Under the pieces are notes generated by a model, which saw only the letters and a program-made list of their open reading frames with translations, was not told the DNA's origin and did no database searches. Of a DNA stretch of 64,000 bases, positions 1 to 10,039 are shown piece after piece. Position 1 is the first letter of the stretch. Every line of letters starts with the position of its first letter. Location of the stretch: the NCBI RefSeq assembly GCF_900292035.1, contig NZ_OMPO01000001.1, positions 1,247,192-1,311,191 of the forward strand. Direction: 5' to 3'. This DNA is from Blastococcus sp. Marseille-P5729. GTDB lineage: Bacteria > Actinomycetota > Actinomycetes > Mycobacteriales > Antricoccaceae. Made by a program: the position numbers and the translations under genes.

Positions 1-25
1 AAATCCTGTCTTCCTTCGTACGTTT

Positions 26-46
26 GGGGCCCGCCTTTCGGGCCCC
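26..46. terminator. GC-rich hairpin, possible terminator of an upstream gene
   Basis: GGGGCCCG and CGGGCCCC pair over 8 bp around a 5-base loop. No T tract follows, as is common for terminators in high-GC actinobacteria. The gene it would terminate lies left of the window. Confidence 0.4.
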
Positions 47-72
47 TGATACAGCTGGTGATGCTTGTGTAC

Positions 73-87
73 GTTCTGCAGAAGAAC
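73..87. promoter_or_regulatory. Palindrome upstream of pcaD, candidate IclR-family operator
   Basis: GTTCTGCAGAAGAAC contains the perfect palindrome TTCTGCAGAA and GTTCT/AGAAC half sites. It lies in an AT-richer stretch about 170 bp before pcaD. The distal gene of the pair is an IclR regulator, so autoregulation through this site is plausible but is only inferred. Nothing else is seen between the hairpin at 26-46 and pcaD. Confidence 0.3.
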
Positions 88-257
88 AGCGCACCCGCCA
101 GGGGTTACCGCTGAAACAACAAAACCGAAACCTCAACAACCAGGAAAAACGCTACCGTCGGGAGCGGCCGAGTGCCACTGCGGTGCCCGAGGTCACAGCC
201 CCGCTCAGTACGCTGGATACACAACATGTCAGCAGATGAGCCCCACCTGGAGGAACG

Positions 258-1028
258 ATGGCTGACCTGCAGCTCGCCTGGTCCGAGGACGGCGCCCCTG
301 ACGGCCCGCCAGTGCTCATGGGTAGCTCGCTGGGCACGACCCGGGAGATGTGGACACCCGGGCTCGAGCACCTAGGCGAGTTCCGCGTCATCCGTTTCGA
401 CCATCTCGGGCACGGGCAGTCCCAGGTGCCGCAGGGCCCCTACTCGATGGAGCTGCTCGCCGGCGCGGTGCTGGAGCTCATGGACCATCTGGGGATCCAG
501 CGCGCGTCGTACGCCGGGCTGTCGCTCGGTGGCGCGGTCGGCCAGTGGCTGGCCGCCTTCCATCCCGAGCGTGTCGACAGGCTGGCCTTGCTGGCCACCG
601 CCGCGTACTTCCCCGATCCGGCGGGCTGGGCCGAGCGCGCGCAGACGGTGCGCGAGCAGGGCACGCAGTCGGTCGCTGACATGGCCATGACCCGGTGGTT
701 CACCGAACGCTTCCGCCAGGAGCGCCCCAGCGAGGTCGCCCAGTGGCGCGAGATGGTCGCGGCGACCCCGGACGAGGGGTACGCCGGCTGCTGCGAGGCG
801 CTGGCCGGTTACGACCTGCGCGAGGCCATCGCTCAGATCACCGCGCCTACGCTCGCGATCGCCGGCGCCGACGACCCGTCGACCAGCCCCGAGACGATGC
901 AGGTCATCGCCGATGCCATCCCCGGCTGCCGGCTGGAGGTCGTCGACGACGCGGCCCATCTGCCGAACGTCGCCCATCCCGACCAGGTGGGAGGGTTACT
1001 GGCCGCGCACCTTCGTGGTGCGAGGTGA
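258..1028 (+). CDS. pcaD: 3-oxoadipate enol-lactonase (PcaD-type alpha/beta hydrolase)
   Basis: A 256-aa alpha/beta hydrolase, the usual PcaD length. PcaD hydrolyses 3-oxoadipate enol-lactone to 3-oxoadipate in the cytoplasmic protocatechuate branch of the beta-ketoadipate pathway. Near the N terminus GSSLGTTREMW replaces the common HG oxyanion motif; PcaD proteins characteristically carry N/G-SLGT there. The nucleophile Ser is in GLSLGG, the acid Asp in GADDPS and the His in DAAHLPN. The ATG follows GGAGGAACG. The IclR gene overlaps its stop by 4 bp, so the two are translationally coupled. No pcaGHBC genes follow; they may lie to the left. A related lactonase or esterase is the alternative. 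Confidence 0.85.
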   Translation: MADLQLAWSEDGAPDGPPVLMGSSLGTTREMWTPGLEHLGEFRVIRFDHLGHGQSQVPQGPYSMELLAGAVLELMDHLGIQRASYAGLSLGGAVGQWLAAFHPERVDRLALLATAAYFPDPAGWAERAQTVREQGTQSVADMAMTRWFTERFRQERPSEVAQWREMVAATPDEGYAGCCEALAGYDLREAIAQITAPTLAIAGADDPSTSPETMQVIADAIPGCRLEVVDDAAHLPNVAHPDQVGGLLAAHLRGAR

Positions 1029-1810
1029 GCGGCGAGCGCTCCCGCGACTTCGTCCAGTCCCTCGCCAAGGGCCTCGACGTCATCGCCAGCTTCACCGCGG
1101 AACGCCGCCGACAGACGCTCAGCGAGGTGGCGCGCAACGCCGGCCTGACCCGCGCGACCGCCCGCCGCTTCCTGCTGACTCTGACCGAGCTCGGCTATGT
1201 CGAGCGGGACGGCGACCGTTTCTCCCTGCGTCCGACGGTGCTGCAGATCGGCCGTTCCTACCTGTCGATGCTCACCATGCCCGACATCGCCGAGCCACAC
1301 ATGCGCGCGCTGGCCTCGAGCATCGGCGAGGACGTCGGGCTGGTCGTACTGGACGAGCTCGACGGCGTCGTCGTGGCCGAGTGCGAGCCCGGCCGCGCCG
1401 CCGACAATTTCGTGCGGGTCGGTCAGCGGATTCCGGCGCTCGCGAGCGCGTCGGGCCGCGTGCTGCTGGCTCAGCTTCCCGAGGACGAGCTGGCGGCGCT
1501 CACCCGAGGCAAAGACGTCCCTCAGCTCACCGAGTCCACTCAGCGCGACCTCGCCGCCGTTCTCGAAGAGGTGCGCCGGGCGCGTCGAGCCGGCTACACG
1601 ATCGTCGACAACGAGTTCCAGGACGGCGTGCAGTCGGTGGCGCTGCCGGTGTACGCCGGGATCAACCAGCACCCGGCGGCGATGGTGATCTCGGTGCGTT
1701 CCCGGCGGGTGTCGCCGGCCGAGCTGGTGGAGAACTATCTACCGCAGCTGCAGCACACGGCGCACCGCATCGAGGCCGACTACACGAGGACGCTCAGCAG
1801 CCGTCGTTGA
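1025..1810 (+). CDS. pcaR: IclR-family regulator, PcaR/PobR type
   Basis: A 261-aa IclR regulator. The GTG at 1025 overlaps the pcaD stop (GTGA) and gives the expected N terminus, with FVQSLAKGLDVI opening the winged helix. The helix-turn-helix around residues 25-50 reads LSEVARNAGLTRATARRFL, which matches the PcaR/PobR/PcaU subgroup better than generic IclR proteins. The remainder is the IclR effector domain, including ASGRVLLAQLPEDEL and VDNEFQDGVQSVALPV. Such proteins control protocatechuate or 4-hydroxybenzoate genes with beta-ketoadipate or substrate as ligand. The fusion-like coupling to pcaD supports this role. It ends 10 bp from the convergent purA stop. Confidence 0.78.
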   Translation: MSGERSRDFVQSLAKGLDVIASFTAERRRQTLSEVARNAGLTRATARRFLLTLTELGYVERDGDRFSLRPTVLQIGRSYLSMLTMPDIAEPHMRALASSIGEDVGLVVLDELDGVVVAECEPGRAADNFVRVGQRIPALASASGRVLLAQLPEDELAALTRGKDVPQLTESTQRDLAAVLEEVRRARRAGYTIVDNEFQDGVQSVALPVYAGINQHPAAMVISVRSRRVSPAELVENYLPQLQHTAHRIEADYTRTLSSRR

Positions 1811-1820
1811 CCCGGGCCGC

Positions 1821-3116
<1,296 letters not shown>

Positions 3117-3134
3117 TCACCTCAGCATTGATTT

Positions 3135-3160
3135 ACGGTGGCTAGTGCCCAAACCACCGT
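3135..3160. promoter_or_regulatory. Inverted repeat between purA and the divergent gene
   Basis: ACGGTGG and CCACCGT face each other across 12 bases, in the 120-bp divergent intergenic region. It could be an operator or a leader hairpin for either gene. No known regulator motif was recognised. Confidence 0.25.
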
Positions 3161-3228
3161 CGTACAGCCTACGACAGCGCGGCTGCCAGCTCGCCGCGCG
3201 AACCGGGTACGAGAGGACCGTCTGCCCG

Positions 3229-3984
3229 ATGCTCACCATCGTCGAGGATTCCACTGCCACCGTGACCGACTGGTCCGAGCTGGTGCCGGCTCGCCCGGTG
3301 CGTTGGGAGGACGCTCCCCCACGTGACGAGCTCCGCAGTCTCATTAAGCAGGTGGATGCCGAGGGCGTCGTCGTCTCCGGCTCGACCGCCACGCTCAGCA
3401 CAGTCGTGGAGGCGCTCAAGCGGGCGGGCCGCGTGAGCGACACTCCGGTCGGCTTCCTGCCGGGGGTGCCCGCGGACCGCGCATCGGCCGAGGCGACCCT
3501 TGACCTGGTGGAGCTGCTGGCCTTGCCGACGACCGCGGAGCAGGTGCTCGTCGCCGACCCGGTCGCGCTGCCGCTGGCCCGCAACGACATCGGCGGCGTG
3601 CTGCTGGTCGAGGCAGTCATGGGGCCCGAGCGCGGGCGTGGCTTCGGCGCCCAGGCCTATCACGACGACCAGCTGATCGCCGACGGGATCATCGGCCGGA
3701 TCGACGTGCGTGTCGACTACCGCGAGGCCGACGTCCTGCGAGCCACGGTGCGGCCGACCAGCGGCCGCAAGCGAAGCACGAGCAGCGCCGGCCGGGCGGT
3801 CCAGATCGCCTGCGACGAGGTCCCGATGAGAGTCGACGGCCGCGGGCCCGTCGCGGTCAAGGGCCGGACGTGGTATCTCGACGACCGCCAGCGCTGGCTC
3901 CTGCGCGGGGCTCAGATCCCCATGAGCGAGACGATCGCGCCTCGTCCCACCGGCCGGTGGTGGTCGCGGATCCGAGGCGGATAG
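3229..3984 (+). CDS. Conserved actinobacterial purA-adjacent protein, possible diacylglycerol-kinase-like fold
   Basis: A 251-aa protein of unknown function. The ATG at 3229 is chosen because GAGAGGA lies 11 bases upstream and the first residues look coding; a start further upstream would run into the purA promoter. The N-terminal half has alternating strand/helix character with VVVSGSTATLSTVVEALKR and PVGFLPG, reminiscent of the nucleotide-binding half of diacylglycerol kinase or NAD kinase folds, but the classical GGDGT loop is absent. The C-terminal half is basic and strand-rich. Its place beside purA matches Rv0358 of M. tuberculosis from memory. The kinase-fold reading is a weak inference. 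Confidence 0.6.
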   Translation: MLTIVEDSTATVTDWSELVPARPVRWEDAPPRDELRSLIKQVDAEGVVVSGSTATLSTVVEALKRAGRVSDTPVGFLPGVPADRASAEATLDLVELLALPTTAEQVLVADPVALPLARNDIGGVLLVEAVMGPERGRGFGAQAYHDDQLIADGIIGRIDVRVDYREADVLRATVRPTSGRKRSTSSAGRAVQIACDEVPMRVDGRGPVAVKGRTWYLDDRQRWLLRGAQIPMSETIAPRPTGRWWSRIRGG

Positions 3985-4062
3985 CCGAATCGAAACGCAT
4001 CGATTTTTGAACGAACGGGCCCAAAGGGTGCCGACAGCCGCGCTATCGAACAGAATAGGCGG

Positions 4063-5580
4063 GTGAGCATTTCCGAGACGATCGAGATCGAGCGCAAGTA
4101 CGCCGCACCTGCCCGCAACGCGGTCCCGAAGCTGGACGCGCTTCCGGCCGTCGATCGGGTACGCCGGCGCCGCGCGACGACTCTCCAGGCCCAGTACTTC
4201 GACACCGACGACCTCACGCTGATTGGCGCGCACGTCACGTTGCGCAAGCGGGTCGGCGGCATCGACGAGGGCTGGCATCTGAAGCTTCCTGCGCAGGGCT
4301 ACCGGCATGAGCTGCACTCTCCCCTGACCGACTCCGACGACGTCCCCGATGCGTTCCTCGTCCGGCTTCATCCGCTGCTGCGCGGCCGTGCGCTGCGGCC
4401 AGTCGTCCGGCTCACCACCAGGCGAACGGTGCACGAGCTGCTCGACCCCAGTGGCGGCCTGCTCGCCGAGGTTTGTGACGACCGGGTCGAGAGCAAGCCG
4501 GACATCGACGGCCTCGACGAGATCGCCTGGCGCGAGTGGGAGGTCGAGCTGCACGCCGCGGACCCGGCGCTGCTGGACGCGATCGAGCCGCTGCTGATCG
4601 AACGGGGTGCGTCCGCGGACGTCGGCCCGTCGAAGCTCGCTCGCGCGTTGGCCCACCTGGTGCCCGACGGGCCTCCGCAGCCGGCGCCGCCCGGCAAGAA
4701 GCCGACGGTGGCCGACGTGGCCCGCGAGTATCTCTGGCAGGAGATCGGGCGGCTGAAGGATCACGACGCGGGCGCGCGCCTGCACGAGCCGGACGCCGTC
4801 CACCAGATGCGGGTGGCCGCCCGTCGGCTGCGCTCGGTGCTGTCGTCCTATCGCGACATCGTGGGACGGGAACGCTCGGCGGAGCTCCGCGGCGAGCTGA
4901 AGGCGCTGGCGGACTCCCTCGGCGGCGCGCGCGACAGCGAGGTGATGCTCGCCCGGCTGAATGCCTTGCTGGATGCTCAGCCACCGGAGACGGTGCTGGG
5001 ACCGGTCCGCGAACGGATCAACGACGAGTTGACCGCCCGCTACGACGAGGCTCACGCGGACGCGATGAAGTTCATGAGCTCCGGCCGCTACTACGCACTC
5101 CTGGATGCCCTCGACGCTCTGGTGCTCGATTGGGAGCCCGCCGGCGGCACCGAGCCCGCGAAGGCACTGCGCGGAGTCTTCGACCGCGACTGGAAGCGAG
5201 TGCGCGGCGCGGTGCACGAGGCGAACGAGATCGAGGACCAGGCGGAGCACGAGCACGCGCTGCACGAGGTCCGCAAGTCGGCCAAGCGGCTGCGCTACGG
5301 CATGGATTCGGCGCACGCGGTGATCGGCAAGGACGCCAAGAAGCTGGCGAAGGCGTCGGCGGCGATCACCGAGATCCTCGGGGACCACAACGACAGCGTG
5401 ATCACGGCGGGCGTGATCGCTGCGCTAGCCGAGAAGGCGCATGCGCGCGGCGAGGACACCTTCACCTACGGTCGGATGCACGCTCAGGAGCAGGCGCACG
5501 CCTCCGTGTCTCGTGAGGAGCTCACCCAGGCACTCGACACGCTCAACGAGCTGCGGTTCGACGCATGGAAGAAGATCTAG
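4063..5580 (+). CDS. CYTH and CHAD domain protein
   Basis: A 505-aa two-domain protein starting with GTG. Residues 1 to about 210 form a CYTH triphosphate tunnel domain: EIERKY near the start is the hallmark, followed by alternating acidic and basic strand residues (YFDTDDLTL, ATLRKR-like HVTLRKR, WHLKLP, EVELH). Residues about 220-500 form a helical CHAD domain with its conserved histidines and basic residues in AVHQMRVAARRLRSVL and LHEVRKSAKRLRYGMD. CYTH domains hydrolyse or bind triphosphates, and CHAD domains bind inorganic polyphosphate, so a cytoplasmic polyphosphate-associated role is likely. It is monocistronic. Confidence 0.92.
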   Translation: MSISETIEIERKYAAPARNAVPKLDALPAVDRVRRRRATTLQAQYFDTDDLTLIGAHVTLRKRVGGIDEGWHLKLPAQGYRHELHSPLTDSDDVPDAFLVRLHPLLRGRALRPVVRLTTRRTVHELLDPSGGLLAEVCDDRVESKPDIDGLDEIAWREWEVELHAADPALLDAIEPLLIERGASADVGPSKLARALAHLVPDGPPQPAPPGKKPTVADVAREYLWQEIGRLKDHDAGARLHEPDAVHQMRVAARRLRSVLSSYRDIVGRERSAELRGELKALADSLGGARDSEVMLARLNALLDAQPPETVLGPVRERINDELTARYDEAHADAMKFMSSGRYYALLDALDALVLDWEPAGGTEPAKALRGVFDRDWKRVRGAVHEANEIEDQAEHEHALHEVRKSAKRLRYGMDSAHAVIGKDAKKLAKASAAITEILGDHNDSVITAGVIAALAEKAHARGEDTFTYGRMHAQEQAHASVSREELTQALDTLNELRFDAWKKI

Positions 5581-5739
5581 CGGGCGCCAGCCCACGCGCT
5601 CGTCGACGACCGCGTAGCAGACGGAGACGTAGCAGGACGCTCGTTTCTCACGCGATGTACTGAATCTGCGCGCCACGCCGGGCGTTTCCGGAACAGTGGC
5701 CCACAAATCGGCAGCTATCTCCGGGACACGCCACCAGTA

Positions 5740-6153
5740 CTAGTTGAGGTGGGCTCGCGCCTCCGGGTCGGAGTCGTCGATCAGTTGCGTAAGCCGCTCG
5801 ACCTCGTCGGTCTCGCCGATAGCGGCAGCAGCCTGCGCCAGGTGGTGGAAGCAGCGCAGCACGCCGCGGTTGGGGACGTGCGACCACGGCACACTGCCCC
5901 AGCCCTTCCAGCCGTTGCGGCGGAGGGCGTCCAGACCCCGGTGGTAGCCGGTACGGGCGTAGGCGTAGGCCGCGACGGGGTCGCCGTCCGCGAGCGCCGC
6001 GGCGGCGAGGTCGGCCCAGGCCGCCGAATCCGTCGGATGGGCCGCGGCGACCGCGCGTGGGTCGGCGCCCGAACCGCGCATCTCCTCCGCCCCGGGATTC
6101 TCCGGAAGACGGGTCGCGGGTGGCTGGGCCATGAGATCTTCACCGATGGGCAT
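5740..6153 (-). CDS. DUF3151 protein
   Basis: A 137-aa helical protein of the actinobacterial DUF3151 family. Recognition rests on the central GWKGWGSVPWSHVPNRG block followed by a helix with ETDEVERL. GAGAGGA sits 8 bases before the ATG. The function is unknown. In M. tuberculosis the homologue (Rv0360c, from memory) also lies between purA and fba, as here, although fba is now about 18 kb away. TPR-like helix pairs around AAWADLAAAAL and VAAYAYARTGYHRGLDAL suggest a protein-binding role, which is inference. Confidence 0.85.
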   Translation of the reverse strand: MPIGEDLMAQPPATRLPENPGAEEMRGSGADPRAVAAAHPTDSAAWADLAAAALADGDPVAAYAYARTGYHRGLDALRRNGWKGWGSVPWSHVPNRGVLRCFHHLAQAAAAIGETDEVERLTQLIDDSDPEARAHLN

Positions 6154-6189
6154 GCGCTCGATCCTCTCAGGTGGTCACCGCAGACGCGA

Positions 6190-6243
6190 AGAGGGCTTCA
6201 CGATCCCAGGCGGCGCGAAGCCCCTGGGCTCGTGAAGCCCTCT
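6190..6243 (-). terminator. Strong hairpin between hup and the DUF3151 gene
   Basis: AGAGGGCTTCACG (6190-6202) pairs perfectly with CGTGAAGCCCTCT (6231-6243), and an inner CCCAGG/CCTGGG extends the stem. It sits just after the hup stop on the minus strand, so it most likely terminates hup and separates it from the DUF3151 gene. Confidence 0.7.
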
Positions 6244-6266
6244 CCGGTTACTACTGAGCTATCTCG

Positions 6267-6545
6267 CTACTTGCCTGCGACGTCGTTCTTGAACGCGGTC
6301 GCGGCCTTGAAGCCGGGCACGGTCGTCGCGGCGATCTGGATCTCCTCGCCCGTCTGCGGGTTGCGGCCGGTGCGGGCCGAACGCTCGCGGGGCTCGAAGG
6401 TGCCCAGGCCAGGAATCTGAACCTTGGCGCCATCGGCGACGGCGCCACGGATGGCGGTCGCGAGGGCCTTGATGGCGCGATCGGCATCGGCCTGGGTCAG
6501 GCCGGTCTCCGAAGCGACCTTGCCAACGAGCTCGTCTTTGTTCAT
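6267..6545 (-). CDS. hup: HU-family DNA-binding protein
   Basis: A 92-aa histone-like HU protein that bends DNA and compacts the nucleoid as a dimer. The start MNKDELVGKVA is chosen because GAGGTGAAAC lies 5-12 bases upstream; a longer frame from 6572 would lack the canonical N terminus. The HU signature GLGTFEPRERSARTGRNPQT and the following TVPGFKAATAFK are complete. It lacks the lysine-rich C-terminal tail of mycobacterial HupB and so resembles the short Streptomyces HupA form. It is monocistronic, with a clear terminator downstream. Confidence 0.96.
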   Translation of the reverse strand: MNKDELVGKVASETGLTQADADRAIKALATAIRGAVADGAKVQIPGLGTFEPRERSARTGRNPQTGEEIQIAATTVPGFKAATAFKNDVAGK

Positions 6546-6817
6546 GTGTTTCACCTCAGAAAGTAGTGGCAATACCTGCGCAACCGTAGCCGGTCCGCGC
6601 CGCGCAGCGGCGGATTCTCGCGGATTTTCGCCTTCCCGTGTGTCTCGTCACTGTCCGAGCGGCACCGGGATGAGGCCCACATAACAGCTCCCCAGGGCGC
6701 GACAGCTTCCTCGTCTACCGCGACCTGGGGAGGTGACCGAATAGTACTACGGGCCCTGGCGGCGATACCACGCAACAGCGTCATGCCACGGCCGTCAGCG
6801 CCGCGGCAGGTGACGAG

Positions 6818-7795
6818 TCAGCGGCCGGCGACGGTGTGCGTGAGGCCGATCTGTCCTGGGCCGTCGGTCTTGGCCCGCGCCCGCTCGAACGCTCGCTCGC
6901 GCTGCTGCTCGAATCGCTCGGCCTGCTCGTCCAGACGCTGCATGAACGCCGCCAGCTGCTCCCGGGCCTGCTCACCCTCGGCGGTGAGATCGGCACGCTC
7001 GAAGACCTTCCACTTGCGTAGCACCGGTGCGATCACCTCGTCGCGGTGCTGACGGAGGTCGTAGATCCCGGCCTTGGCGATGGCGACCGACTTGCGCGCG
7101 AAGCCGGCCATCGTCGCGCCGGGCATCTGGAAGCTCATCACCTCGTGTGCGACCGCCTGCATTGCCTCGTCCGGAAACAGCTCGAAGGCCGCCTCGACGA
7201 GGTTGCGGTAGAAGACCATGTGCAGGTTCTCGTCGGTGGAGACGCGCGAGAGCAGCTGGTCGCAGATCGGGTCGTCGGTCGCTCTGCCGGTATTACGGTG
7301 CGAGACACGGGTGGCCAGCTCCTGGAAGGAGACGTACGCGATCGTCTGCAGCGGCGACTTGTCGCCGGAGTCGTATCCGGCGGTCATGTGCGCCATCCGC
7401 TCCAGCTCCAGCTCCACCGGATCGACGCCCCGGGTGACGACGAGATAGTCGCGCATCGCCGTGCCGTGGCGCGCCTCCTCCGCGGTCCACCGACCAACCC
7501 ACTGGCCCCAGGCACCATCGCGACCGAACGAGGTGGCGATCTCGTAGTGATACGAGGGCAGGTTGTCCTCGGTAAGCAGGTTGGTGATCATCGCGATCTG
7601 AGCGACAGGGTCGAGCTTCGACTGCTCGGGGTCGTAGTCCTCACCGCCGAGGAAGGCGAAGTTGCGGCCGTCGTCCCACGGGATGAAGTCGTGGGGATTC
7701 CAGTCCTTGGCAGCCCGCAGATGCCGGTTCAAGTTCTCCTCGACGACTGGCTCGAGTGCGTGCAGCAGTCCCTTCGGGTCTTCCATTCGGTTCAC
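6818..7795 (-). CDS. desA: Acyl-[acyl-carrier-protein] desaturase (DesA family)
   Basis: A 325-aa soluble ferritin-fold desaturase that introduces a double bond into acyl-ACP with a di-iron centre, O2 and reduced ferredoxin. The diiron ligands are visible: an early Glu in PVVEENLNRHL, EEARHGTAMRDYL (EXXH) and DENLHMVFYRN (second EXXH). FIPWDDGRNF and MWGQWVGRW-like GAWGQWVGRWTAEE are typical of the plant/mycobacterial family. The GTG at 7795 has GGAGAA 5 bases upstream; an internal ATG three codons later is the alternative. It is probably monocistronic, and a strong inverted repeat lies just upstream. Confidence 0.93.
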   Translation of the reverse strand: MNRMEDPKGLLHALEPVVEENLNRHLRAAKDWNPHDFIPWDDGRNFAFLGGEDYDPEQSKLDPVAQIAMITNLLTEDNLPSYHYEIATSFGRDGAWGQWVGRWTAEEARHGTAMRDYLVVTRGVDPVELELERMAHMTAGYDSGDKSPLQTIAYVSFQELATRVSHRNTGRATDDPICDQLLSRVSTDENLHMVFYRNLVEAAFELFPDEAMQAVAHEVMSFQMPGATMAGFARKSVAIAKAGIYDLRQHRDEVIAPVLRKWKVFERADLTAEGEQAREQLAAFMQRLDEQAERFEQQRERAFERARAKTDGPGQIGLTHTVAGR

Positions 7796-7819
7796 GCCGA
7801 TTCTCCGATCGCTGGTTGG

Positions 7820-7851
7820 CCGAGAAACCTACGCTAACGTAGGTTCCTCGG
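7820..7851 (-). promoter_or_regulatory. Long inverted repeat upstream of desA, candidate operator
   Basis: AACCTACG and CGTAGGTT flank CTAA, and after one mismatch CCGAG/CTCGG extends the symmetry, so 13 of 14 positions pair. The repeat ends 25 bp before the desA GTG. Position and symmetry fit a TetR-type operator controlling fatty-acid desaturation, or an mRNA hairpin. No regulator gene is adjacent, and 7852-7973 holds no gene. Confidence 0.45.
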
Positions 7852-7973
7852 CTACCGGCTGGTATCGGACGGCAATTCGAGAGCCTCGCGCAGACCTCAC
7901 GCAGCGCTGATCACGGCTTCCACTGCTGTGCCTCCTTCCGGTCTCGACCGCGAAGACCGGGTGGACAGGTTTG

Positions 7974-8858
7974 CTACGGAACTCCGGCCTCGGCGCGTCG
8001 TTCGCGCGGCGTGCGCAGCGCCCAACGGGCAACGACGTCGATCGCCAGACCGATCACGCCGATCACGACGATCAGCGCAGTGATGTGGTGGTACGCGAGC
8101 TGGTCCTTGGCGTTGAGGATCTGATAGCCCAGTCCGCTGGTGACGCCGAGCATCTCCGCCGGAACGAGCACCACCCACCCGAGGGCGACCGCCGCGCGCA
8201 CGCCGGTGAGCAGATGCGGCCGAAGAGATGGCGCGATGACGCTGCGCAGCGTCTCCCATCGGGTGGCGCCGAGCGTGCGGGCCACGGCCAGGTGCCCGGG
8301 GTTGACCGCGCGGACGCCGGCAAGGGCAGCCAACATGACCGGCCACACGGTCGTCAGCGCCACCAGCGCGATGACCGGGAGGTCGCCGATGCCGACGAGC
8401 ACGATCACCAACGGGGCCCACGAGAGCGGTGAGACCATCCGCAAGAAGCCCACGACCGGCCGCGTCGTGCGCTCGAGCCAGCTCACCGAGCCGATCAGCA
8501 CGCCCGCCACGATTCCAACCAGAATGGCGATCGCGAGACCGACGACGAGCCGCATGACCGACGCCGAGGCGTCGTCCACCAGGACACCTGTCTCCCAGAG
8601 CTCGACCACGCCGGACCAGGTACGGGTCGGCGAGAACTCGTGCATGAGCGGGCGGTGGGCCAGCAGCAGGTCGGTCAGCAGGTACCAGGTCGCGACCGCC
8701 GCGACCGCACCCAGCAGCGCATACCAACCGCTCTGGTCGTCTCGCCCCCCTCGGGAAGCGGCCGACCGTAGCGCACCGCGATCGGTCGGCTCAGCCGGAT
8801 CGGCGGAGACTGCAGTACGCGACGTGCGGTCCAGGTCGCGTGCGTGGTCGACGCTCAT
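7974..8858 (-). CDS. ABC transporter permease, SsuC/TauC/NrtB type
   Basis: A 294-aa inner-membrane permease. A charged N-terminal tail of about 40 residues precedes six predicted membrane segments, starting at WYALLGAVAAVATWYLL. The EAA loop (LGATRWETLRSVIAPSLRPHLLTG region) that contacts the ATPase is intact. It is the last gene of a five-gene operon and overlaps the solute-binding gene by 4 bp (ATGA). The family imports sulfonates, taurine, nitrate or pyrimidine precursors. The SAM-IV riboswitch at the head of this operon points to an organosulfur substrate. Confidence 0.88.
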   Translation of the reverse strand: MSVDHARDLDRTSRTAVSADPAEPTDRGALRSAASRGGRDDQSGWYALLGAVAAVATWYLLTDLLLAHRPLMHEFSPTRTWSGVVELWETGVLVDDASASVMRLVVGLAIAILVGIVAGVLIGSVSWLERTTRPVVGFLRMVSPLSWAPLVIVLVGIGDLPVIALVALTTVWPVMLAALAGVRAVNPGHLAVARTLGATRWETLRSVIAPSLRPHLLTGVRAAVALGWVVLVPAEMLGVTSGLGYQILNAKDQLAYHHITALIVVIGVIGLAIDVVARWALRTPRERRAEAGVP

Positions 8859-10039
8859 GGCTCGATCAGCTCCTGTCGACTCAGCTTGTCGGCGGGAATC
8901 GCGCCCCCGCCGAGGGCTTGGCGGACATATCGGTCGTCGACGAGCTGCTGATGCACCTCTTCGCCGCTCACCCCCTGCACGAACGCGGAGTCTCCGTCGA
9001 TCTGAGTGTCCCGCATCGCCTGGACCAGAGCCGAGGTGTAGCTGGCCAGCGGCAGGGCGGAGAACCCGATGCGCTCGCCATGCCAGGCTGCATGCCGGGT
9101 GACTCCGGCGTACTCCGTGGCCTCTCGGCTGAAGACCCGCTGCACCGCGGTCGCGGGCTGCGGCAGGTACTTTCCGTCACCGAGCAGCGCGCCCATCCCG
9201 GGGCGATTCTGTTCGATCCATCCCTGGGCCTTGACCACCGCGGTGGCCACGGCCTGCGCCTTCTCAGGAGCCGAGTCGATGAGATCCTCGCGGAGGACCA
9301 CGGCGCAGCATGCATGCTCCTTCCACACGTCGCCAAGGAACCGCGCGACCTTACCGACGCCCTTCGCCTCGGCGACCGCACTGAACGGGTCCGCCACGAC
9401 GAATCCGCTGACCTGGCCACCGGCCAGCGCCGGCACCATGTCGGCGGGAGCCATGACCGCGAGCTGCACCGTTCCCTTCGAGGCGGCCGGCGCCCCGCGG
9501 ATCACCGCCGTGAGGCCGTTGGCGATCAGTAGCCGCTGCAGCACCACGTTGTGGATCGACCACCAGTAGGGGATCGCGACCGTGCTGCCGGCCAGCTCCG
9601 CGATGCCGCCGATCTGATTGGCGACGGTCAAGGCGGAGCCATTCACGTGCCCCCAGCCGATGACCTTGAGCGGAATCCGCTTGTCGAGCCGGAGCTGAAC
9701 CGCGAGCGGCATCAGCACGTGCGCGACGTCGATCTCCCCGATCGCGAGTGCCTGGGCGAGCGCCTCCCAGCTGCGGAACATCACCGGATCGGCAGAGCTG
9801 ATTCCTTGCTCTGCAAGGAATCCCTTCTCGTGTGCGACCAGCAGCGCCGACGCGTCGGTGATCGGCAGGTAGCCGATGCGGACCGCGGAGGCCTGCTCGT
9901 CTCCGGACGCGGTCGCGGGGGCGGTGGCATCCCAGATGCCCTTGGCCGCCAGGCCACCGACCACGCCCGTCGCAGCGATGCGCCCGCCGAGGCGCAGCGC
10001 CGTCCGCCGCGAGTAGCTCGAGGGGCGGCCCTTAGACAT
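8855..10039 (-). CDS. ABC transporter solute-binding protein, NrtA/SsuA-like
   Basis: A 394-aa exported binding protein. The N terminus has a twin-arginine-like signal (YSRRTALRLGG followed by a hydrophobic stretch to about residue 35), then the CmpA/NrtA-type opening VRIGYLPITDASALLVAHEKG. The motif PADMVPALAGGQVSGFVVADP marks the second lobe hinge. It overlaps the ATPase gene by 8 bp and the permease gene by 4 bp. The presumed ligand, a sulfonate or other organosulfur compound, is inferred from the SAM-IV leader and the adjacent flavoprotein; nitrate-type ligands cannot be excluded from the sequence alone. Confidence 0.85.
   Translation of the reverse strand: MSKGRPSSYSRRTALRLGGRIAATGVVGGLAAKGIWDATAPATASGDEQASAVRIGYLPITDASALLVAHEKGFLAEQGISSADPVMFRSWEALAQALAIGEIDVAHVLMPLAVQLRLDKRIPLKVIGWGHVNGSALTVANQIGGIAELAGSTVAIPYWWSIHNVVLQRLLIANGLTAVIRGAPAASKGTVQLAVMAPADMVPALAGGQVSGFVVADPFSAVAEAKGVGKVARFLGDVWKEHACCAVVLREDLIDSAPEKAQAVATAVVKAQGWIEQNRPGMGALLGDGKYLPQPATAVQRVFSREATEYAGVTRHAAWHGERIGFSALPLASYTSALVQAMRDTQIDGDSAFVQGVSGEEVHQQLVDDRYVRQALGGGAIPADKLSRQELIEP

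Noticed and set aside
3169-5388. A 739-codon open frame on the minus strand opposite the CYTH-CHAD gene
   Set aside because: It is a GC-skew shadow: residues are Arg/Ala/Leu/Val repeats without domains, while the plus strand holds two clear gene products. Similar long antisense frames at 1833-3131, 18221-19612, 45217-47241 and 57811-59376 were rejected for the same reason.
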